From NCBI GenBank assembly GCA_950097015.1, contig CATNEN010000005.1, positions 5,261,501-5,325,500 on the forward strand: DNA of 64,000 nt. The letters run 5' to 3'. This stretch comes from Macrostomum hystrix (taxonomy: Eukaryota > Platyhelminthes > Macrostomidae). Both the position numbers and the translations under genes were made by a program. Below the pieces are notes generated by a model. It saw only the letters and a program-made list of their open reading frames with translations. It did no database searches and was not told where the DNA came from. How positions within the stretch are numbered: the first letter of the stretch is position 1; each line of letters starts with the position of its first letter. Positions 35,996-45,308 of this stretch are shown one piece after another.

Positions 35996-37085
35996 AGTGT
36001 GGCACACTATATATCTTGAGGTGCAACAACTTTGATGTCCTGAAGTGTGGCACACTATATATCTTGAGGTGCAACAACTTTGGTGTCCTGAAGTGTGGCA
36101 CACTATATATCTTGAGGTGCAACAACTTTGGTGTCCTGAAGTGTGGCACACTATATATCTTGAGGTGCAACAACTTTGATGTCCTGAAGTGTGGCACACT
36201 ATATATCTTGAGGTGCAACAACTTTGGTGTCCTGAAGTGTGGCACACTATATATCTTGAGGTGCAACAACTTTGGTGTCCTGAAGTGTGGCACACTATAT
36301 ATCTTGAGGTGCAACAACTTTGATGTCCTGAAGTGTGGCACACTATATATCTTGAGGTGCAACAACTTTGATGTCCTGAAGTGTGGCACACTATATATCT
36401 TGAGGTGCAACAACTTTGATGTCCTGAAGTGTGGCACACTATATATCTTGAGGTGCAACAACTTTGATGTCCTGAAGTGTGGCACACTATATATCTTGAG
36501 GTGCAACAACTTTGGTGTCCTGAAGTGTGGCACACTATATATCTTGAGGTGCAACAACTTTGGTGTCCTGAAGTGTGGCACACTATATATCTTGAGGTGC
36601 AACAACTTTGATGTCCTGAAGTGTGGCACACTATATATCTTGAGGTGCAACAACTTTGATGTCCTGAAGTGTGGCACACTATATATCTTGAGGTGCAACA
36701 ACTTTGGTGTCCTGAAGTGTGGCACACTATATATCTTGAGGTGCAACAACTTTGATGTCCTGAAGTGTGGCACACTACATATCTTGAGGTGCAACAACTT
36801 TGGTGTCCTGAAGTGTGGCACACTATATATCTTGAGGTGCAACAACTTTGGTGTCCTGAAGTGTGGCACACTATATATCTTGAGGTGCAACAACTTTGAT
36901 GTCCTGAAGTGTGGCACACTATATATCTTGAGGTGCAACAACTTTGGTGTCCTGAAGTGTGGCACACTATATATCTTGAGGTGCAACAACTTTGGTGTCC
37001 TGAAGTGTGGCACACTATATATCTTGAGGTGCAACAACTTTGATGTCCTGAAGTGTGGCACACTATATATCTTGAGGTGCAACAA
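35985..37085. repeat. 48-bp minisatellite with a two-state variant
   Basis: About 23 almost identical 48-bp units containing GTCCTGAAGTGTGGCACACT and TATCTTGAGGTGCAACAACT. Units differ essentially at one base (TTTGGTG or TTTGATG); one unit also has CTACAT for CTATAT at 36776. Because 48 is a multiple of three, frames of about 370-390 codons are open on both strands, but these are artefacts. The first unit overlaps the read-through stop of COQ9. Confidence 0.97.
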
Positions 37086-37194
37086 CGGAAAGTTTGTCTC
37101 GTTTGTCTCGTGTAATTGAGATTCAGAAATCCACTGAATTTAGAATTCTGATGAAAAAAAAATTTATTATATGATTATCCTATGGGAACAAACT

Positions 37195-37482
37195 CGTAGT
37201 TTAGTGACAGTCGGCCCGCAGCCAGCGAGCACACATCACATGTAGTCAGATTATACTTAGGCTCACACAGGTGTGTACATTTGCCCTTTCTCGTCGTCAT
37301 TCAGTGCACCTCATGAGAGTAAATTACGCAACAAGCCAACAAGCCTTCTCTCTAAATCTAAGTTATTAAAGTCAGATGTACAACCAATCAGGTGTCCAAA
37401 TGAATGTGGTTTCGCTTCGGAATCGAACTCGGAGACCTTGGTGTGAGTGGCAAACGCGTTAGACCGCTCTGCCGGTCAGCAC
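37195..37482 (-). mobile_element. SINE family A, diverged copy
   Basis: Minus orientation. The head reads GCAGAGCGGTCTAACGCGTT and GAGTTCGATTCC, and the CACACAGGTGTGTACAT and CCGCAGCCAGCGAG segments are shared with other copies. The middle is degraded, so it is probably older. Confidence 0.75.
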
Positions 37483-38415
37483 TCAAAATTGTGACCATTA
37501 ACCCTTGACGCGAAATTACTCGTATATATGAATAGCTAAGACGGCTGTCGAGTTTCTTTGAGTATGGTTGCGGCTGGATGGCAAATTTTGTATTTCTTTT
37601 CTACTAACAAGTCTCGACTTTTCTGGAAAAAGACTTCCGTCAATTTTCCAAGGAAACTTGTTCTTCAAAAAGTTTCCTGTCCGTTCTTTCGATTCCCGTC
37701 TTTTGATACGAGGTAAGGCGTCGGATTTTTCCGCAGAAAGCTTCGGTCTGAGCAAGCGTCCGGCTGTTATTTGCCCATTGCTTAGGAACCAGATATCGTG
37801 GCCGATCTTAAAATCTTTACGAGTAGGCACTGCCAAACCTACGAAATGTTCACTAATGACTTCAGATCACTGATCGCATGGCGCAAATTAAACTTTCTAG
37901 TTGTTAACAGCTCTTAATTTAAACTTTCATCCCATTCTGCTAGTACTAAGGAACGCACTAATTAATGACCGTTAGTTGCACGAACTCAAGCATGTCTTTT
38001 TCACATTGTCTGTCAGTTCGCTCACTGGTTGTGACCTTAGAATTAAAAGTTTTTGAGCGCAAAGAATTGACACCATAACTAAATTTAGATTAAAAATTAA
38101 CAGCTTCAAACAGCCTTCCGATGGCGTTGATAAATTTTCTGATTCAACTTGCTCCAAAGTTTTTCCACGGGTCTCGGGCTCTTAAACTCGAAGGTGTCTC
38201 CGGCATAATTGGCAGCTAGACAGGAAAGACTGAAGAGAATGGTGCATTAGCGTGACGCGCCTCCATAAACGCCAACAGAAAATTTTGCGAATGCACTCGG
38301 CTGGATTGTAGATTCTCATTGCTAATAGCTAATGTCAAAACTCTCGAACCATTTCATTTAGGAAAAAGTGGTTTCTGATTCTCAACTTCAGATTGTCTGT
38401 AACCTTCTCGGCTGG
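37483..38415. other. Intergenic DNA, no gene recognised
   Basis: Two overlapping short frames at 37516-37873 match no family I recognise. I see no firm gene evidence. Confidence 0.45.
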
Positions 38416-38775
38416 GGTTGAGTGGCAGAGCGGTTAACGCCTCTCGCACCAAGGTCGCTAAGCTCGATTCGACGGCGAGGCCACATATATCTCTCTGGCG
38501 CAGCCGCGGAGAGAAGTCTTGGGGGCTTGTGCAGTTTACGCCCTTGTGGGTAACCTCCAAGCCACAGTGAGAGTATACTCGTACACTGCCTGACGATGAG
38601 AAAGTCAGGGCAGATGTACACACTTGTGTGAGCGTATGCCTACGTACGGTATCAGTGTGCGAAGTTCAGGAGTCATCGAAATGGGCAGAATAGCCTCCAA
38701 ACTGGCTGTGGGTCTAGTGTCACCAAAGGATGTGCAATTGCTCGCAGCCCTCGTGCAATTATTATTATTATTATT
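38416..38775 (+). mobile_element. SINE family A, near full-length
   Basis: The most complete plus copy: tRNA-like head GAGTGGCAGAGCGGTTAACG, box B-like AGCTCGATTC, the shared body segments ACTGCCTGACGATGAGAAAG and GCAGATGTACACACTTGTG, and a terminal run of ATT units at about 38758. Confidence 0.85.
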
Positions 38776-39109
38776 ACGAGCGTATTAACGTTCTCGGCCA
38801 GCCTTCCAGATTCTTCCAGAAAATTATTTTTTAAATACCATTGCTTTATTCTTCCTAGAACGACATTGAAGTGTCAATCATTTATGTCGCATGACTTGTC
38901 GGATTCATATCTAAACAGAAAATGGGGCTAAAATTAAGTTCAACAGATTTCAGCCGCATTAACAGACACGCAAGTCAACTGCTTATCAACAATTTTTTAA
39001 AACATTTTGTTAACTCAGCAAGCTTGTTCATACATTGTTCAATTGTTTATTGTGGAAAGTAGTGTAACTTAGCCGTACTTCACTATAATTGGTATTAACC
39101 CATAACTCG
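38776..39109. other. Intergenic DNA, nothing recognised
   Basis: AT-rich spacer between SINE copies. Confidence 0.45.
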
Positions 39110-39347
39110 TCATCTTAATAACAATAATAATAATTGCTGGAGGGCTGCGGGCAATGGCACATCCTTTGGTGACACTAGACTCACAGCCAGCGGGAAGGCG
39201 ATTCTGCCCATTTCGCTGACTCCTGAGCACGAACGCACATGGATACCGTATGCAGGTACACACTCACACAGGTGTGTACATCTAACCTGACTCTCCTCGT
39301 CAGGCAGTGTACACTCACTGTGCCTTGGAGGTTGGCCCTCTTATTAA
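39110..39347 (-). mobile_element. SINE family A, truncated, left arm of an inverted pair
   Basis: Minus orientation with an AATAATAATAATT tail at the left. It reads through GTGTGTACATCTAACCTGAC and the CACTGTGCCTTGGAGG segment but lacks the tRNA head, where the opposite-facing copy begins. Confidence 0.8.
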
Positions 39348-39349
39348 AA

Positions 39350-39612
39350 TTCATTTGGGATGCAGCCGCGGAGATAAGGCTTGGGGCTTGTTATAAAATA
39401 TACGATCTTGTGGGTGAACCGTCAAGGCACAGTCAAAGTTTACACTGTCTGGCGATGAGTACGTCACGGCAGATGTACACACCTGTGTGAGCGTGTGCCT
39501 GTGTACAGTATCTGTCTGCGTGTGTGCTTAGGAGTCAGTGGAATGGAGCAGAATGGCATCCTCGCTGGCTGCAGTGTCACCAATGATGTACCAGTTTCCA
39601 CAGCCCTTCCAA
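39350..39612 (+). mobile_element. SINE family A, truncated, right arm of an inverted pair
   Basis: Plus orientation, starting at ATGCAGCCGCGGAGATAAGG and running through GCAGATGTACACACCTGTG to CTCGCTGGCTGCAGTG. It lacks the tRNA head. With the left arm it forms a large inverted repeat. Confidence 0.8.
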
Positions 39613-41025
39613 TGCTATATTAATCAACCTTAAGCCTTTGTGAATTACAGTGCTAATTATTTAAGTCTGGATTCGCTTTTAATTAAAGCTAATAGATTTT
39701 TAGAAATAAATAAAAACTACGCCCTGATTATGGAATCTGTAAGATTGCTCTGGGGCCTGCGCCTCATCCAGATAAAATGTATTCTAGGCTCCCCTTAAAA
39801 CAATAAGAAGATATTGACTGACAGGTTGGATTTAAGTCAGCTCCAGTTTTTGCCCGCCTCCCTGACGCACGGCATGGAATTATCCTATCGGCATCATTTC
39901 GATTTTTTAGCTTAGACCTTGCTGTTTTCTGTTTTATTCTGTAAAACTACTCCACTGTCGATGTTTTAATTTGGCTTTCATTAAGCCAGAACTATTTTGA
40001 ATAATTTATAAGGCTATAATATATCTGTTAATGAGTACATATTGACCGGTAGATCAAAGCTCACCTAAGGTCTCTGTTACGACTCTCGCACCAAGGTCCC
40101 TGAGCTCGAATCCGCATAATTTATCAATTAGTGCTGCTCATGCCGCCGTCACTTAATAAGCTTCTGGACATAATTAAGGTTCTGGAAGAGGCGATGTGGT
40201 CATTGACTTTCACTTGGTGACTGTCGATACGCTCGTATGAACTAGATAATGTGAGAGCTACGCTTGTCTGCAATTCTTCACATTTTACTGACTCCTTATC
40301 TCAAAAATACACCAGCATGTACTCGTATGTAAGGTCAACAGAGTAACACGTAAAAAAGCTTATTGTACCACTGAATGTTTCCATTAATGAGCAAAGTTTT
40401 AAGATAAGCTTTGTGCCTTATAAATGCTGTAGTTTTTGTACAGTACTGAGCTATGAATGATGAGTTTTTTGCTGCTTGTTTTACTGTCTCCTCAAAAAAT
40501 TTCCCCTGCTGCGTTTTTAGTGCAAAATAGATTGGGGTCACGAAAGCAGAAACCGTTTTTTGCTTCTGTTCTCTTTTACTGGCATTCTGACTGCATTTCA
40601 ACTACCATTTCTGTCACTGTTTAACTTAAACATTTTATCATTAGCTGTTGCTTCCGTCTGGACTTGCTTCTTTTTCCTGTTAGATTTGATGAAGAATTCC
40701 ACTTTTTCATGCTGGAATATCAAGCTTAAAACGTTGCTTTAATATTGGATTAGTTAAATCAAGTCTGAAAGGATTCTAAACCGTCATTGTTTTAACTAAA
40801 CGCCCAAATGAAACGGGATTAGATGCTGGGCTTCTAACGCCTACGCATTAGTATTCCTCGTTTTCCTTCGCATTATTCTTGCTCCACCAATCAGCATCCG
40901 TCTGACAGGGCTCCGAGTCGAGCGCTAAGGTATGACCCGCCCACACAGTGAGCTGTGGCTGGAGAAACTGCCGGCTTTTCTGGAATTGCTCCAGGGGAGG
41001 ATGGTGGGTTTGTCTCGGTTTCGTC
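39613..41025. other. Intergenic DNA upstream of the NPF gene
   Basis: Includes a short family A SINE head fragment at 40076-40117 (CTCTCGCACCAAGGTCCCTG). Frames at 40335-40742 are not recognisable. Confidence 0.5.
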
Positions 41026-41033
41026 TATAAAAG
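41026..41033 (+). promoter_or_regulatory. TATA box of the NPF gene
   Basis: TATAAAAG lies 103 nt before the ATG, predicting a transcription start near 41056 and a leader of about 80 nt. Confidence 0.7.
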
Positions 41034-41135
41034 AAAGGCCGAAAACCAGAAATTCTCTGCTGCCTTTCCACCAGACTCGCTCGCTGTTACGCAACGCCGA
41101 GCTAGGCGACTCGATTTAACGATCCTTCTTTAAGA

Positions 41136-41513
41136 ATGGCTTGCTGTTCCATCAGACCCATGCTGTCCTTTGCTCTGCTGTCCATCATTGTTGCGTGCCT
41201 AGTCTCTCCCGGCTTGGCTAGGCCCAGCAACGACCTGGCCCCGTTCGGCTCGCGAGCCAGTGTGGAGGAATACATCGACTTCCTCTACCACTACATGCAC
41301 TCGGTTAATAGGCCCCGCTTCGGCAAGCGATCCGGACATGCTTCTTACGGCATACCGATGACTGCGTTCAACTCGCTTCCACACATCCGTCAATTCTGGT
41401 TGACCGTGTCTCGCCGGCCGTCGCGCACCATCAGTCAGGCTGAGGCGGACTGGTACCTGGCCGAGCTCACTCGCTACTTGCAGCTCGTTGTTGGCAGGCC
41501 GCGCTTCGGCTGA
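41136..41513 (+). CDS. npf: Neuropeptide F precursor with two NPF-like peptides
   Basis: Secreted precursor of NPY/NPF-family amidated peptides, ligands of G-protein-coupled receptors. It is an uninterrupted 125-residue frame with an AAGAATGG start context. Residues 1-28 form a signal peptide ending GLA. Residues 29-62 form a first NPF-like peptide: it starts RPSNDLAP, has the amphipathic stretch VEEYIDFLYHYMHSV and ends RPRF, followed by amidation Gly 63 and Lys-Arg 64-65. A dibasic Arg-Arg at 93-94 releases a second peptide, residues 95-124: it starts PSRTIS, has the stretch ADWYLAELTRYLQLVV and ends GRPRF, with the amidation Gly as the last residue before the stop. The usual precursor has one NPF and an unrelated C-terminal peptide. 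There is no intron at the codon of the penultimate Arg, the usual site in this family. A TATA box precedes it. Confidence 0.9.
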   Translation: MACCSIRPMLSFALLSIIVACLVSPGLARPSNDLAPFGSRASVEEYIDFLYHYMHSVNRPRFGKRSGHASYGIPMTAFNSLPHIRQFWLTVSRRPSRTISQAEADWYLAELTRYLQLVVGRPRFG

Positions 41514-43120
41514 AAACCTCACCGAGTCCGAAGCCGTGAAACTAGATGTCGAAGACAGAAACAAAACTTGACTAACAAACTTTTCGAATGTGTGTGGCAT
41601 GTCTTTGAACATGTCGAAGCAATTCTTGACGAGCTATATTGTCATCCAATTTTTTGACCTGACATGCTTGGTGACAATTATTTGTGTTTTTTTAATTTCC
41701 TCCCGTCTGAAAACAACAAACTTTTGCAGGTCTCGAACATACTGGGCGTAAATCGGCGCTGAATGCTTGGAAAGCGGCGGCGATGCAACAATCTCTCTGA
41801 TTCGATGCGTATTTACAACAATAACCGGTCCTTGAGCGTTTAGTAAATGAATGAAACTCTATTTTACAGTCTTGCGAGTCTTTGTTGTGCTTATTATAAA
41901 AAATGAAGCTGCTTTGCGGCAGCTACAAAATACAACCAGGGAGCAAGTAATTTTGCGTTTACGCAGTGTTGAAAAAATACGAATTACCAATTGGCATCTG
42001 ATTTAAAAGCTAACGAATTTAGCGCAAAGAAAATTTCTGCTCCGTTATTTTAATTTTTTACAAATCGAGTTATTTAGGATTATGACAATATATATATTGG
42101 CTATGTAGTGACATCAATCGAACTAGACCAATAAGCGTCTGCGATGGAAGAATGGAAAGACACGCCATTTCCCCACCCTCTGGGATAGTTCCCAGAGATA
42201 GTTCCAATACCCACTGCTTACGTCACGATAGCTCCCAAACCAAATGACCGATTTTCGTGAAAGTCCACCACATGTATAAACATTTTCCTCCCTTTCGATG
42301 AGCTATCTTTCAAAGCCGTCAAAAGTCAGCATCGTTGAGGCATTCAGCGATTCTAGTCAAAGACGCTGGTGATGCTCTGCATAAGCCTGGAGGTGAATAT
42401 GTAATATAATCAATACTAATATATAAACACCACACTCCCAGGCACCAAGGCAGACAGCAGTTGCGACACAGCAGAGAGCGAACGAGGGGAGGGCACCGAC
42501 TATGGCCCACATACAATATATTTGCACAAAAACGTTTCGAAGAAAGTATTTAAAATGCACACAAAAAGGCTAAAAAAGCAAGGAAAAAAAATTCACACTA
42601 CGAAGCGCGAAGAGACAAGGCTGGGCAGTACGCGGGCGCCGGCTGAAATACAACCCAGCTCAAGGCGGAGGGGTGGGTGCCTGGGGTGGGTGCTTACACC
42701 CAATCAGCGAGCGCCGATTGGACACATTAACAATAATAGCCGACATGTTCACATTATGAAATTTAGTGTGCAGAAAAAATATACCTAGATAGGTGATTTT
42801 TGCTACCAGACATCAAGACAAAAATCGAAAAAATATCTCGACAATGCCGATGTTTTGAGATTCTGGAAGTTGCTTTGTCGGATAGAGCGGAAAATTCTAG
42901 GCTGTGTTGTCGATTTTCATGGCGATTGGTTAAAGATTTCGGGCTCTACCCGGTTGTCGACATTGAAGGTGGTGAGTTGGCTTTGGTTTCAATGTTGGTT
43001 GGGGCCTTTTTAAGCCGTTATATTTTCTATATTTAACAGATACGATAAGTACGATACTCGTCTACTTAGCCTTTTGTTAATTATTTGTCCTCAATATGTC
43101 ATCGTTAATGCACTGTTTAA
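41514..43120. other. Downstream of NPF, no gene recognised
   Basis: No clear AATAAA follows the NPF stop; TAGTAAATGAATGA near 41840 is a weak alternative. Short frames at 42319-42788 and 42800-43036 are not recognisable. Confidence 0.45.
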
Positions 43121-43488
43121 TAATAATAATAATTGCAGGAGGGCTGCGGGCAATGACACATAGTTTGGTGACACTAGACCCGCAGCCAGCGAGGAGGCAA
43201 TTCTGCCCATTTCGCTGACTCCTGAGCACACACGCACACAGATACCGTACGCAGGCATACGCTCACACAGGTGTGTTCATCTGCCCTGACTATCTCATCG
43301 TCAGGCAGTGTACACTCGAACTGTGCCTTGGAGGTTGGCCCTTTAAGGGCGTAAATTGCACGACAAGCCCCCAAGCCTTCTCTCCGCGGCTGCGCCCCAA
43401 ATAAATGTGGCCTCGCCGTGGAATCGAACTTAGGGACTGTGGTGCGAGTGGCAAACGCGTTAACCGCTCTGCCACCGACCCCCAATGC
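43121..43488 (-). mobile_element. SINE family A, full-length
   Basis: Minus orientation with an AATAATAATAATAATT tail at the left end and a complete tRNA-like head at the right (GTGGCAGAGCGGTTAACGCG, then AGTTCGATTCC). About 370 bp. Confidence 0.88.
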
Positions 43489-43868
43489 ACTGTTTATAGT
43501 AGCAACATATATTTTAAAGGCTAGGCTAAAAATATAAATTAATAAAACCGTATCTCTTAATCCCTGTTCCTCAGGGATGGATTATCTTGACGAATTAAAC
43601 TGAGCGGCTTGTGGCTGACCTGAAGATTTGCTAGAAATTTGTATTTTCAATTTAATTTATTTTTGTTTTTCTAATTTAAAACTCTATTTTCGCCATTGAA
43701 ATAGCATTTGTTATCTGTGTAGCTTCTTTTCGATTAAGACAGCGATAGTTTGGGAACTTTAAGAAGGAACGAGAAGTTTAGGAACGAGAGCAAGCGTTTA
43801 TCGAGCTGAATAAGTTGCTGAAGCTGTTGAAGTTTGATTCCTAGTTTATTTATTCTTTTCGTTAGTAA
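43489..43868. other. Intergenic DNA between two SINE copies, nothing recognised
   Basis: About 380 bp of AT-rich DNA separating the family A copies at 43121 and 43869. I see no gene, repeat or regulatory site in it. Confidence 0.45.
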
Positions 43869-44175
43869 GAATAATGACAATAATTGCTAGAGGGCTGCGG
43901 TCAATGGAACATTTTTGGTGACTGTAGACCCGCAGCCAGCGTTGAGGCGATTCTGCCCATTTCGCTGACTCCTGAGCACACACGCACACAGGTGTGTACA
44001 TCTGCCCTGACTTTCTCATCGTCAGGCAGTGTACACTTTCAATGTGCCTTGGAGGTTACCCGCAAGGGCGTAAACTGCACGACAAGCCCCCAAGCCTTCT
44101 CTCCGCGGCTGCGCCCCAAATAAATGTGGCCTCGCCTTGGAATCGAACTTAGGGACCTTGGTGCGAGAGGCAAAC
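43869..44175 (-). mobile_element. SINE family A, 5'-truncated with a fold-back end
   Basis: Same orientation as its neighbour, lacking the outer tRNA head. At the break the sequence runs GCAAACGCAAA, G, TTTGCGTTTGC (44170-44192), a near-perfect palindrome whose left arm is SINE sequence. Confidence 0.85.
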
Positions 44176-44192
44176 GCAAAGTTTGCGTTTGC

Positions 44193-45308
44193 AAAGTTTT
44201 CTGCTCACAGTAAAAGAACGCTGCAGTTTCAAGAAAAAAATGATGCAAATACGAGTAATGAAGCACGTTCTGCTGCGGTTAAAAAGCAGAATTTTTTCAG
44301 CAATGCTTCTTATGACAATACCCGCTTTCTATTTTGCTTGCAAATTACGTCAAACAAACTGATGCCTCGGGAAATGAAAGAGACAGCAGCTGAAAGGTGC
44401 ACAGTGCTGACCCCATATGGTAATTATTGTTTGCAGGTTAGTCAATTTACATCATTATTATTTCGAGCTATCAATGGTCTTGTGCCGGCGAGTTCTCTAC
44501 ATAAATTAGTGAGTTGTTCTTGCATCGTCTGGTACGGCTCAGTGCAACGACCTTGCGGTGACGAGCACTTTTTAATGTTTAAATTAAGCCTTCTTCTTTT
44601 AAAAAGCTCTACCAACTTAACTGTACTTAATTTACGGTAAGCAAGTAAATAATAATGGAGTTAAACAAATAACTTAAGGCATTGAAGGTTAATTTTTAAT
44701 GAATCGATTTTAACTTATACTTTAAGGCTTTTTCTACTATAGTCAATAAAAATCTGGTATTGAATTTATTTTTCCTTTCAAATATGTTTAGAATGCAAGC
44801 GAAAAAGTATTCAACCGGAAAGCTTAGTGTAGATTTATAACATATATATCTCGGAATAGGATTATCAAAGGCAAATTTTGTCTGTTATTATTCCGTAGTA
44901 AATTTTATATTGCTGTTTTAAGGTTTCGCTCCTTTAGTTTTCTAATACATACAAGCCAGATGTTTCTTCTTTAAGCAGGTTTTTTGAGTAGAGGTTTTTA
45001 TTTAGCTTTAAGAACAGACTAAGTTGAAAAACTGGAAAGAAGTTTGCAAAAACTTAGGTACTGATGTTGCACAAATCAATCCGGTGAGATAATTTTGACG
45101 CAGTTTTGTTGCGGAAAATGTATAGTCTTCCAATATAAAGGTTATTTTAGGCAATAATTCGGGCGGTCTGGTATAGATGAATAGGTTCTAAGCAAAAACT
45201 ACTTGTGCGCAAGGTGAGGGGCTGGTATTATCGACGCCAAGATTAATTGGTCTAATAGATTAGTCAATTTCGAGGCACGATTTCGAGTCAATCCGGTCAT
45301 GGCGCGCT
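44193..45308. other. Region 3' of the lipid transfer protein gene
   Basis: A plus frame at 44137-44640 has no recognisable features. The region presumably includes the 3' untranslated sequence of the minus-strand lipid transfer gene. Confidence 0.45.
44997..45002 (-). terminator. Candidate polyadenylation signal of the lipid transfer protein gene
   Basis: AATAAA on the minus strand, about 307 nt after the stop codon at 45309. Confidence 0.4.

Noticed and set aside
35888-37119. Frames of 367-391 codons on both strands encoding 16-residue repeats
   Set aside because: A 48-bp period with no stop in several frames. It is open on both strands equally, which is typical of an array and not of a gene.
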